Of a stretch of 64,000 bases of DNA, positions 22,343 through 33,800 are shown one piece after another; within the stretch, counting starts at the first letter, position 1, and the number at the start of each line of letters is the position of its first letter. The notes beneath the pieces were generated by a model. That model had not been told where the DNA came from and did not search any database. It saw only the letters and a list, made by a program, of their open reading frames with translations. This DNA is from Brachionus manjavacas. Taxonomy: Eukaryota > Rotifera > Eurotatoria > Ploima > Brachionidae. Location of the stretch: NCBI GenBank assembly GCA_019054805.1, contig JAHQIY010000017.1, positions 1,178,001 to 1,242,000 on the forward strand, given 5' to 3'. The translations under genes and the position numbers were made by a program.

Positions 22343-25300
22343 TTAAAGCTGATAGGCAGCCGAGGCTAGATTCAAAAGCTTAGAGAACGACTTGGGCGGT
22401 GGCGGCGAAGGTGGCGCTTGGCCAAGCGAGGCAGCCATCTTGGACGCTTCGCTGAACACAGATATCGGCATTGTATAATTGGAATACACCGACGAGCATT
22501 CATTTGAATAGTTACTGCTATCGGTGTAGACTAGACTCGAATCAGCTCCACTAAAGTACTGCGAGTCCTCGGACTCTGAATTGCGGACCATTCTCTTCGA
22601 ATGCAAATTCATGGCCAATTTGTGACTGTTTGACAACGAGCTGTTTCGGTTCGAGTTCAGCATGGTCAATATTGACGAAGAATTGGACAGCAAGGGCTCG
22701 ACAGGGCCTGCTAGTGGATTTATTGTCAAATTGGTAGTAAGCAGTTTTTTCTGTGACGAATTCAGTGTCAATTGACCAAAAGTGTTCTTGTCGAACAACT
22801 TTTCCAACTCGGCAAAATTGTTCTCTTGTCTTTTGTTCTCATGCTTGGCCAGCATAACTTCAAGTCTTTCATTGATCACTGCAAAGCTTGGTCTCAATTC
22901 GGAGCTTATGTTCCAACAATCAAGCATTAGGTCATAAATTTCCTCATCACACAATTCCGGTCTGCTCATTCTATTTCCCTCTTTTAGATAGTCGAACAAC
23001 TTCTCAATGGGCACTGTGGGGTAGGGACTTCCGCCCAGTGTGAACACTTCCCACATCAAGACCGCAAATGACCAAATGTCCGAGTTGGGATACACTTTGC
23101 GGTCAAGTAGACTTTCTGGCGCCATCCATTTGACAGGTATGGGCGACTCTGAATTTCTGGTGTAGTAGTAATTTTGCTGCAGGTCTCTGGCAAAGCCGAA
23201 GTCGGCTATTTTGGCCACTTTGTTCTCATCAAGTAGAATGTTGCGCGCAGCCAGGTCCCTGTGGCAGACCTTTTTTGAGTGCAGGTATTTCATGCCGTTG
23301 GATATTTGGCAACAAAATTTGACTAAATCAATAGTCAAGTCCAGTTCCGAGTCAGTGTTGAATTTGTTTTTGTCTTTGGCGTAGCCAAAAGTGGAAAACT
23401 TGTCTGATTTGTTCACTTTGTGTTTGTTAATGCTGGAATAGAGTTTTAGGACATCGTTGGCCAGTTGAGCTGCCGAACCCTCAATTTCGGCCTCATCCAA
23501 GTCCGAGCCTAAAAACTCCTTGGGTCTCTGGGATCTGAGATAATTTTTCAAATTTCCTAATTTGGCATACTCCACAATTGCGTACACAGGTCCATTTTTG
23601 GTGCAGCATCCCAGCAAGCTTAAAATGTTCTCGTGCTTGCCCACTGACTTCATTATCTCTAGCTCTTTGATAAAATTGTTCAGTTCGATTTTGCTTGATT
23701 TTTCTTTGAGGGTTTTGACTGCGACACATGATCTGTAGCGGCCTGGTATGATGCCGTACGCCTCGGCCTTGAACACACGACCAAATGCGCCTTCGTCCAG
23801 CAGGTTGGCCAATTTTAGTTTTTCGCGCGGAAATTCCCATTCAGGGTCCTCTTCAGGTATCAGCTGAGTCTCTGAGCTGTTCGACACCACATCTTGGTCT
23901 ATGGAACAAAGCCGATTGTTCAGTGTTGAGTTGGTGGTCTGACTGCCATTGTCCGGCATCGAGACATAGAGAAAATTTTTCTTCATCGAGCCCATTGTGT
24001 TGTCCACAATCAATTTTTTGTCCTTTGATTTTGAGCTTATGTGACACATACAAACAGACATGGTTATCATCAAGACTAGAAGAAGGACAGCAAAAAATCC
24101 CACTGTTATTGAATACTTGTTTTTGTCAAAAAATGACTCCAGATTTTTCTCCACCAAGGAAATTTTGTGCTCAAAGTCAGCAGAATCAGTCACATTCAAG
24201 AATCCGTAGGTTACCCTAAAAGACTTGAGTGAGTTGGCCACTATGCACAGATAGTAGCCTTGGTCGGTCGGACTTGTTTTCAAAATCTTCAAGTTGACTG
24301 TTTCCAGATCAGAAAAAGAGTCTTTGTTCGAGTCTTCTATGTGCTGTCTTCTCTCAAGCTTGAATCTTTCGTCTATGGTCATGTAGTCACTGAAAGAGTC
24401 CTTTTATTTTGTTGAAATTTTTAAAATTTTTCTTTTATTTTTTAAAGTGAGTTTTGTACTTTTTTTTGAAGAGCCAAAGCGTTCTGGTCAAGCAATGAGG
24501 TAATGTCGTATTTTTTGTCAGAATACTTGGCCATGATGTCTTTGCTAAGCTTGTAGAACAAAAACATTGGAAACGAGTCCATTTGAGTCTCACAAGTAAA
24601 AGTGGCATTGTCTCCGCGTACCACACTTTGGTTGCCAAACTGTCTGGTAAGTATTGGTCTAATTAAAACATCTTTTTTAGGCAAAAAAAATAATTTAATA
24701 TTTTTTTTTTTAAAAAAAGAATATTTTATAAATTACTTTCTGGATCAAGATTTCTAAATTTGTTCGAATTTCTCAAAAACAGATTGTAAGCAAAGCATTC
24801 GATTAGATCAGACTCGAATAGCCGACAGTCTAAAAAAATATGATTAATTATTTACGTTTAATTTAACGCTAGGCTTAGATAGTTATTTTTTTTTAAACAG
24901 TTGGTCAATATTTACCTAATGGTTTTTGGTTGAGTAAATTGTTTTGTACTGATGAATAAGCAGTGTCTGATTTGGCCGGCACGTAGCGCAAAAGTGCTTG
25001 TTGACTATGGCCTAACAGAATTAACAATATATTCAGCATATACATTTTATATAATAAATTAAAATCTAAATTTAATAACAATAATATCATATTGTTTATT
25101 TATTTTATTTTAAAAAATAGTTAGAGTCGTATTCAGACAGTTGGGAACGAAACTTTATAAATATTACTTTTTTCTTAATTAAAAAAAATTTAGCAGAAAA
25201 AAAACAAATGAAATAGATAAAAATTTTCAATTTATTATTTGACAAAAAAAAGAAATTGATCAAAAATTGGGACAAAAAATTTTTCCTTTATTTTTTATTT

Positions 25301-26580
25301 TTGACAAATCGGTTCCTAAATTCTAGTAAAATTAATTTTGAAATAAACTGATTTATCTTGGTCTAAAAATGAAAGAAATAAAAAAATTTTTTGACATAAT
25401 AAAATCTATTAATCCAAATTAAGGTCAATTTGAAGAAGAAAAAAATTAGCACACATGCCATTCTATTATTAATTCTATTTCCTTGCTGATTTTAAAAATA
25501 TTTGAATAGTCTTGACGGAATCGACTCATCCGATCAGTTATTTTAATCTTTTCGAACTTAGGACGTCACAAAATTCCGGCATTTCCTATTTTACCTAAAA
25601 ATTCGTGCTGTCCACAAAATTTGATGAATATTGCTAGAAATGATTTATTCTTATAGAAAAAAAATAAATTTCTGACCTATTTGTGAAATATTTTTAATTT
25701 AAAAAAAAAGAACACTTTTTATAATTTAAAATCTATCACATTAGTTTTTGCGGTAATTTTGTGTGCCGATCAACTACTGAACAAGAAAAAAAGTTGTTCG
25801 AGTGTTGATGCCAGTTAGAAATTAATCAAAAATATTTAGCACAAATTTTGGGCGAAATAACATAAGCTTTTTAAATCGGTCGGTAAAGATAGTTATTTTA
25901 TAAGAAAATATTATTTATCATGTAAATATTGAAGATAGAATATCTAAAATAGCAATTAATCGTAAAAAATATTGTTTCGATTAATTAATTTTATTCCAAA
26001 AATGCCATTTAATCTTTTTTGATGCTTGTTTACGTAAGATTAATCAGGTATGATAACTATTCACACTTGTAAAAATAAACAACACTTATGTACTTTAATT
26101 AGACTATTTTTTCGAAGAAAAAAATCTATACCTACACAATTTTCTACAATTGTAGCGGTCGCTACAATTGTAGAGTATACAAAAATCATGAAACCCGATT
26201 CCCTAGAGGATTCGAATTTATTTAATTCTTTTCATTCAAAATCAATCAATCTACAAACATACCGGCTAATAAACAACTGTTGGTGGCACGGATCACTGGC
26301 ATAGGTGTCTTTGAGCTGGCCTGAAAATAATAAATCAAAAAAATTTTTTTTATTGAAATTGATAATAAAATATGGGAAAAAAATGGAAAAAAAAATTATT
26401 ATGCAATAAAGATGCGGGTGGTTATCAATATTTAATCTATTGATAAATTAACAGTAATGTATTTTTTCTTATCTCAGTTCTAATATAAACTAAAAAGTAT
26501 ACAATAATTAAAAAAATATTAAGAACTAGAAGTTCCGCGTTTAAGATACCGCAAATTAAACCCCACTTGTACGCATTCAT
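22343..26580 (-). CDS. FGFR-like receptor tyrosine kinase with one Ig domain, up to 864 aa
   Basis: Six exons are inferred: 26503-26580, 26263-26320, 24916-25011, 24737-24829, 24460-24671 and 22343-24400, all GT-AG and in phase. The ectodomain is short. One Ig domain resembles FGFR domain III (RPILTRQFGNQSVVRGDNAT...FTCET, DQGYYLCIVANS). A membrane segment follows at about 276-299. The kinase domain has a loop whose first glycine is aspartate (DEGAFGRVF), lysine VAVK (408), a kinase insert of about 55-60 residues, HRDLAARN (559-566), DFGFARDL (579-586), a YYY activation site (590-592) and WMAPESLLDRKVYPNSDIWSF. VLMWEVFTLGGSPYP..P.E.LF..LKEG.RM is typical of FGFRs. A serine-rich, proline-ending tail follows. 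The first two exons are the least certain: exon 3 extended upstream also offers its own start at 25090 or 25045 with a hydrophobic leader. Confidence 0.88.
24830..26502. other. 5' introns of the receptor kinase gene
   Basis: AT-rich introns. At 26144-26173 two copies of the palindrome CTACAATTGTAG face each other across CGGTCG, the same motif that recurs at 29.4-33.6 kb. Apart from the short non-AT-rich exon at 26263-26320, no other exon was supported. Confidence 0.45.
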
Positions 26581-29404
26581 GTTAACTATTTTTAAAATTA
26601 TATTAAAGATAATAAAAAATTAAGATCAAATGTAAGAGCAGCGATACGAATCTTTACAAGGCAAAGTGTTTGAATTCCGAATAAAATTCCGATTAGAATA
26701 AATAAATTGATTTATCTCTTAGATATTGATTAATTGAAAAATTTCAATTATTTTCCTAAAGAGCACTACGATTCTTAAAGGCTTTGTTAAAGGTTCAGTG
26801 AAAAAATTGTTTTCCTTGTATTTAAAAGGAATCTAATTTTCTATTTAGTCGATTTTTCTCTCAGGCTCTGGTAAGGCCTTGCGTTAATGTTTTCTCAAAA
26901 TGTACTTATTTTTCTTATCTAGTCCAATTTATCTACATGAACGTTTTTTCATTCATTCAAAAAATTAAATTAAAATTTTAATCCGATTTCGAGTTGATTT
27001 ATGCTCGATAATTATCTTAAGCTAAATTTTGATAAGTTTTTATTTATGTTTCGTTTATATCAATTATTTTACGGAAATGATGTTTCACATATGCTCATAA
27101 ATGTGCTAAAGCCCGATAAAATACAACTTTATCTGAGCACGTACATCCATGTCTCACCAACATCTACCAAATATTTGATTCAATTAATTCAATCTTAATA
27201 AAACTGTTTTTTTTTTTAAACTAATCTTTAATTAATTTAAAAAATTTGATAAAAATTAAAAGATAAATTTTTTGAATTGAGTTAAGTTTTAATATATTTT
27301 TTTTATAAAAAAAAACTCTCAACACTAGCTTATTCTTTAGCTTTTAAATTCGACTTTGTCTTTTGCCTGAATAAAAATAAATTCCTTAAAAGATAATCTG
27401 TAATTAATTGAAATTTTTTTTGAATAAGATTCATTTAAGTTTAATCTGAGGAGAATTTTTTATTTTATTTTTACTTTAAAAATACTCCGATTTGGACTCT
27501 GTTTTCTTTTCTGACTGAAAAATTGAAATTAAAAAATTATTTTTCGAAAAATATTTAATTGATTAAAAAATTTGTTAAAAATAAATATATATTTTTTTTT
27601 TTGAATAAGAGTCAATCTAGTTTAATTTTAATAGAGTTTTAGAATATTTTTTTATTTAAAAAAAAAAGCCTTAATACTAGCTTATATAAACTCGGCTTTC
27701 TCTTCTGTCTTAAAGAGCGATTTTGACGAAAAAAAAATTCTTTTAAAAAATTTTTAATTAATTAAAAAATTTGATAAAACCTAAAACATTAATTTTTTGA
27801 ATTGAGTTAAGTTTTAAAAACATTTTTTTTTTAAATTTAAAAAATACTCAAAACTAGCTTATTTGTACAATTTTTTTTGGAATGATCTTTAATTTATTTT
27901 AAATAAATAGATAATTTTTTTTGAATAAGAGTCAATCTAGTTTAATTTGAATAGAGTTTTAAAAATACTCAAAACAAGCTTATTTGGACTCAATTTTCTT
28001 TTCTGACTGACTTAAAAAGTGGCTTTGAAAAGAAAGCAGAGAAAATATTTTCCTTTTTTTTCTGCTTTGAACCCAAGATGTGATTTCTGAGATAAGATAT
28101 AAACTGGCTTTAGTTAGTTGACAAAAAGCATACTTTGGTTTAGACGATTAGAGGAAGATAAAAATCTAATTTCTGCTTTATTTTTATTTTTTTTATGATC
28201 AAAAAAATTTGACGCCTAATCTAGATCATCCGAATGGGTCTTCTGCAAAATTGGCCCACTCCAAAATTGATAAGAATTTATTGCGCTATAAAAAAATCTT
28301 AAAATTAAGGGACATTTTTGAATATTTAAATAAGTGACATTTGATGGTGCGCAAGTCGTATAGCAAAATTTGATAATAAAACTTAAATATCACTGTGATC
28401 TATTGGTAAATATTATGAAAAAGTTTAGATGGTCGAGCTATATTGAAATAGCCGATGGGAACTCGGCCCGAGTTGCATTTGAGGCCAAAAATGTTTTATT
28501 TAATCGATGTGACAAATGCAAAAAGAGCTATTTTTGGATATATTTATCTATTAGTAGCAAAAAAAAGCTTGTCTTTGAATTTAGCTCTATAGAAATTAAA
28601 GCTAGAATTCATTTCCATTGAATGCACTCAACTAAAAACTAAAACTCTAAATATATAAACAAGAATAAATCAAAAATTAAAAGGTAATTTGATTATTTTC
28701 GAATTCAATTAGATCAGATTTATTTTCAATAAATTGAGGATATTTATTTAAATTCTTCTTTTAATCTAAATGGATTGATAAAAAGATAATGAAATGGAAA
28801 AAAATGAAAAGTGAAAACCTAATGGAATTAGGTAATTTAATTTTTTTAAATAAATAAAATTTGGATTTTAGTTTGTTGTAAATAGAATTTCTGAGGCTTT
28901 GGTCTGTTCGAAGTTTTAATCTGCGTTTTTCTTATCTAATAATCAAGTATTAGCCAAGATAATGAAATTTTGGTTCTCAGACTGGCTTCGCAAAATTTAA
29001 ACAAGATTTTTTTAGGTCTTTTTATTTGAAAATGAAACCGAAGAAATGGAAACCAGGAATTTTAATTACAATTTTATTAAGTTCTAGTTTGCAATTGATA
29101 AAATTGAGGAACTAGTTTATTAAAAGTTTAATCGTTGAATTCTTTTTAAATTGAGCTAAATATCTTAATTAAAGGTTGTCTGCACCCGGGACCAAATTTA
29201 TTTGACGGCAAAATTAGCTGTCAGCCTACAACCAAAAACAATTAAGCTTATCTTTAATTTAGTTAAATTGTTCCCCTGAGATTTTTAAGCTTTTAATTAG
29301 TTGATATATTCAACTGTTAGTGAATGTTCTAAATTTTGAATTTTAATGATACAACATTGAATCAATCAAGCAAAAAATGAATGAATGAATAAAAACATAA
29401 AGAT
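26581..29404. other. Gene-poor AT-rich DNA upstream of the receptor kinase
   Basis: No gene could be supported. Short open frames at 27001-27198 and 28370-28621 (plus strand) have no recognisable domain or splice context. An imperfect long-period repeat occupies 27215-28010 and is listed separately. Confidence 0.5.
27215..28010. repeat. Imperfect tandem repeat, period about 120-200 bp
   Basis: The phrases ACTAGCTTAT, followed by GACT..GTTTTCTTTTCTGACTGA or variants, recur near 27330, 27485, 27680, 27850 and 27970. They alternate with TTAATTAATTTAAAAAATTTGATAAAA-like blocks and GAATAAGAGTCAATCTAGTTTAAT. Units are diverged and differ in length, suggesting an old array. Confidence 0.45.
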
Positions 29405-29754
29405 AAATATGAAAAGTAGGCTACAATTGTAGAATTATAGTCAGAAATATAAAAATAATCTAACATTATTACAAATTAAAAATAAAGAGACTCAATATCA
29501 AATTAAATGCAGGCTTCAAATGTAGAATTTTTGAAAAACAAAATGAATAATTTAAATCACAATAAAAATTAAAGATGAAGGACAAAAAATTCAAAAATAT
29601 TGAGCGCTACATTTTTAGTAGTCGCTACAATTGTAGAATTGTAGTCGATAAATAAAAATATCTTCTTGCATCATTGAAACTTTAAAACTTTAAATCTTAG
29701 AAACTTGAGGTTAAAAATAAAAAATCTAAAATAATAATGTAGGCTACACATTTC

Positions 29755-30013
29755 AGCTTGTAGTCGCTACAATCGTAAAATTGTAATTGGAAAAAATTTT
29801 AGAAAAAAAAAATTGAAATAATTTCTTGAGAAAAATATTATATCAAACAAACTAATCCTTATAAAAATATAATTGAAAAAATTTTATGTAATATTTTTTA
29901 TTTTAATGGGGCAAATTTTATTTAACACCATTCACTTAATGGTATGATATCCGATTCTAAGTTAAAAATTTCCGACAGAATAAAAAAACAATCAATTTAA
30001 GAATTAAACTTTT
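29755..30013 (+). repeat. Duplicated block B, copy 1
   Basis: Nearly identical to 33541-33795. It includes the variant motif GTCGCTACAATCGTA, CACCATTCACTTAATGG and GGTATGATATCCGATTC. A third, more diverged partial copy lies around 32690-32775. Confidence 0.75.
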
Positions 30014-30149
30014 TAAACTTTAAATCTTTGAAACTTTAGGTTAAAAAAAAAATTTAAATAATAATGTAGGCTACACATTTCAGTTAGTAAGAAAAAATTT
30101 TCTTAAATCATAATTTTACTTTAAGATGAACAAAAAAAATTTTAAATTT

Positions 30150-30525
30150 AATGTAGGCTACACATTTTAGTTTTTAGTCGCTACAATTGTAGAATTGTAG
30201 TCAGAAAAAATTTAGCAAAAATTTTTTTTAAATTTTGTCAAAATCTTTGGGGTGAAGAAAATCTCAAAAAAAAGTTAAGAGCTTAGGCTGGAACTTTTCT
30301 AATGGCTAGTAAAATTGAAATGAATTTGGTCTAGCTAAAATCTTTTAATGAAAATTTAATTGTAAATTTATGACAGGGTATATTGGCAGACGGAATAAAA
30401 TAAAAAACTGAATAGTGAGAGTTAGAGAGAGAGAAAATTCAAGCTATCAAAAAAACAAAATTAAAGATAAAAAATATCTAGTAGACTATTAAACCGAAAT
30501 AAATTTTTTTGTCTAGCAAAAAAAA
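30150..30525 (+). repeat. Duplicated block A, copy 1
   Basis: Nearly identical to 33006-33388 over about 375 bp. Landmarks are TCTTTGGGGTGAAGAAAATC, GAGCTTAGGCTGGAAC and GAGAGTTAGAGAGAGAG. The few differences are scattered substitutions, so the duplication is much younger than the surrounding repeats. Confidence 0.8.
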
Positions 30526-30539
30526 TTAATAATCGATCA

Positions 30540-31110
30540 AAATTTCTAAGAACTAATTGCATGGATTTGAAATGAACGCGTGAAATTAAGAGAAAAGTAG
30601 GCATGCAAGACCTATCTCTTGCTGTCTATTATAAACAATAACTGTCTATAATGTAAAAACGCTTAACCAAATCGATTAGATTATTCGCTTCGCTTCAAAA
30701 TTCAATTTCAAAAACAAATAAACACTAGAAATCGTGCAACTACATGAGAAAAAAACATTTGAAATGGATCGATTTCGACTATGGAAAAATAGTTTGTTTA
30801 TTAACTAATTTGACCGGACTCATGTGGGCGCATGGTTTACTAAATAATCCGCACATATTAAGTTACTTATCTCGCACTTTTCGACACTCTACATTTTGCT
30901 TACACCACAAAATCCGGCCCTAACTTGCTGAAATATAGATAATGTCCGTGTTCACATCCAAGTGAGTGCTAATGTTGTTTGTCTGTAGGTCCATTTTAAT
31001 TATTTTAGCCATTAGGCAAAACAAAAATGCATATGCTGCCAATTTATCATTATCGGTGAAATAAACTGCTCAAGTCAAGTAGTTTTAGAGACTGGCCAAG
31101 TTACTAATAA
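30540..31110. other. Complex, less AT-rich non-coding block
   Basis: This stretch lacks the homopolymer texture of its surroundings. It contains phrases such as GGCATGCAAGACCTATCTC, TTTGACCGGACTCATGTGGG and AAATGCATATGCTGCC. All frames are closed. It could be a conserved regulatory block of the receptor gene, a non-coding RNA or an unknown repeat; only comparison with a related genome could decide. Confidence 0.3.
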
Positions 31111-33005
31111 AAAATAAAGAGTTAAGTTTACATTTTAAACTGGTCAATAAAGCTGGAATTTATTTTTATTTTTATAGTCCAAGATAGAATTCTTACCGAG
31201 TTGCTTTCTTTGATCTTGAACTATTTTATGGCTTTTCATTGATCTCACTAATGTAAACTTGATAAGACTAATGTTTGCTGAAATTACCACCTTAATATCA
31301 CGAGATAATAAAAATTTAAGATTAGTATTTTTCTGAAGATTACATGCTGTTTGGACTAATTTACTTTTGTTTTTTTTTTATTAAATTTGTTCCAGTCGGT
31401 CTAGTCTTGAAATCGGGTTAGATTGTAAGAACATTGCCAAATATTTGGTAATTACTTGACCTGACTTTAAATTCTTCTTCTAGTTTTTATACTAATAAAA
31501 TCTAATTACTAATAAAACATTTTATTTAATTAAAAAATTTGATATTAAAAATTCAATTTTTGCAATTTTTAGCGTATTGGTCATTTTTTTCCCTGAAGTG
31601 ACCAAGATAAATAATCAGTGAGCGTTCTTTTCATAGAATAATTTTCATGGATAAAACGCTGAAAATTTTTTTAATTTTTTCTCAAAATACTAATCTTTTG
31701 AAACAAGTTGGTAAAAATTTTCCAGATTTTTATAGAAAAAAAATTGCTCATTTAAAAATAAAAAATAATTTCAGCAAAATTTTTTAGTTTTATCAATTTT
31801 TTAGGCTACAAATCTTGCAATTAATTAAAATTAATTTTTTTTTCCTACAAAAGTTATCACAAAATTCCTACGAATGATTTTTTCTGCTAAATATTTTTCA
31901 ATTAAAATAATATTCTTAAATTTTCAGATGAAATGATATTCATCAAAAAATCAATTAAGAGCTTTTTCCCTGAAAATTAATTCAATTTTTTCTTTAAAAA
32001 TAAAAGGATATTTTCAGAAATATAAAATTTTACACAGTACAAAGAGTTAATAATTTTATTAAATCAATTTTAATTGGGATATTTTATTTCGTACTAAAAT
32101 TCTATTTTTTTAGATGATTACTAAATTTAATCGATGAAATGACCAATAAAGTAAAAAGTGTTCTCAGAATGAAAAAATCTTGGCACTTAAAAAAAAGGAC
32201 AATTAAATGTAAACAAAGCATTGAATTCCAGAATTGGAGTAAAATAATTCTTTAATGAGAAGTACAGTAAGAATATGAAATCGATTTCTAAAGTAAATCA
32301 GATAAATTTTGGGCCTATGCTAAAAATTTGAAACTAGATTATTAGGATGTAATAGATCTAGGAGATAAATATTCCTAATAATTTGTATAGACAGATATAA
32401 TTAGGCAAAGTAAACAGTGTAAAACAAGATGATTAATTTAGGATCAAAATTACAAATGTTACATACTCAGACAATGGGGCACTTCTGGAACATTGAATAA
32501 TGAAAAGTCAGATTTAAAATATCAATTGATTTTAATTAAAAACATCGTTGATTTAAACGATTTTGCAAATGCTCTATCAGACTGTCGATCGTTTAAAACT
32601 TTCGGAGCGAGTCTAAATCGGGCCAATGTTTAGCACTTGTTTAACAAAGCCTATTAAAAGATTAAGCTTAGTCGTGAGATTTTCCTAAATTTTTGAAATA
32701 ATTTCTTGCAAAAAAATTTCATATCAAATAAACTAATCCTTATAAAAATATAATTAAAAAATTTTATATAATATTCATTATTTTAATGAGAGGAATTTGT
32801 ATAAACAAATTTAACTTATTTACTTAATCACCAAGTAAAACACAGCCGCTACATTTTAGATTCATTTTAGAAAAATCTAAGATAATCAGATAAAAATGTT
32901 TGCTACGAATTTTGTAGTCGCTACAATTGTAGTATTGTAGTCGGAAAAATAAAAATTTTCTTACATCATTAATAAACTTTAAAATGAAAAAAAAAACAAT
33001 AAAAT

Positions 33006-33388
33006 AATAATAAAGGCTACACATTTTAGTTTTAGGCGCTACTATTGTAGAATTGTAGTCAGAAAAATTTAGCAAAAATTTTATTTAAATTTTGTCAAAA
33101 TCTTTGGGGTGAAGAAAATCTCAAAAAAAAGTTAAGAGCTTAGGCTGGAACTTTTCTAATGGTTAGTAAAATTGAAATGAATTTGGTCTAGCTAAAATCT
33201 TTTAATGAAAATTTAATTGTAAATTTATGACAGGGTATATTTGCAGACGGAATAAAATAAAAAACTGAATAGTGAGAGTTAGAGAGAGAGAAAATTCAAG
33301 CTATCAAAAAAACAAAATTAAAGATAAAAAATATCTAGTAGACTATTAAACCGAAATAAATTTTTTTGTCTAGCAAAATAAATTAATA
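33006..33388 (+). repeat. Duplicated block A, copy 2
   Basis: Second copy of the block at 30150-30525, in the same orientation and about 2.85 kb away. In this part of the cluster the order of blocks A and B is reversed compared with the first copies. Confidence 0.8.
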
Positions 33389-33540
33389 ATTAAAAAATTC
33401 TTTAATTTATTTAAAAAAAAACAAACTCGAAGATGATCAGATTAAAAAACACATTTTGTAGTCACCACAATTGTAGAATTGGAGAGCACTTAAGAAAAAT
33501 TTTACATAAAACAAGACTAAATGAGATGACGGTCCAAAAT

Positions 33541-33795
33541 TTTGTAGTCGCTACAATCGTAGAATTGTAATTGGAAAAAATTTTAGAAAAAAAAAATTGA
33601 AATAATTTCTTAAGAAAAATATTATATCAAACAAACTAATCCTTATAAAAATATAATTGAAAAAATTTTATGTAATATTTATTATTTTAATGGGGCAAAT
33701 TTTATTTAACACCATTCACTTAATGGTATGATATCCGATTCTAAGTTAAAAATTTCCGACAGAATAAAAAAACAATCAATTTAAGAATTAAACCT
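33541..33795 (+). repeat. Duplicated block B, copy 2
   Basis: Second copy of the block at 29755-30013, same orientation. Confidence 0.75.
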
Positions 33796-33800
33796 TTAAA

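Larger units (their letters stand above)
29405..33800. repeat. Cluster of a repeated CTACAATTGTAG motif with duplicated blocks
   Basis: The perfect 12-bp palindrome CTACAATTGTAG occurs at 29421, 29625, 30181 and 32921. Near copies lie at about 29766, 33039, 33455 and 33550, several within GTCGCTACAATTGTAGAATT. 'GTAGGCTACACATTT' often precedes it by 20-30 bp. Two longer blocks are duplicated within the cluster and are listed separately. No coding potential. This may be a family of short elements that end in the palindrome, or an old tandem expansion. Confidence 0.6.

Noticed and set aside
23785..24219. 144-codon plus-strand frame
   Set aside because: Antisense shadow of the receptor kinase exon, which has clear domain support on the other strand.
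28370..28621. 83-codon plus-strand frame with two CxxC-like cysteines
   Set aside because: No homology recognised, no splice partners and no coding texture beyond its length.
32824..33075. 83-codon minus-strand frame
   Set aside because: Runs through the CTACAATTGTAG repeat cluster; repeat-derived and not conserved between copies.
29405..33560. CRISPR-like array
   Set aside because: The palindromic motif recurs at irregular spacing with no uniform spacers, and the genome is eukaryotic.
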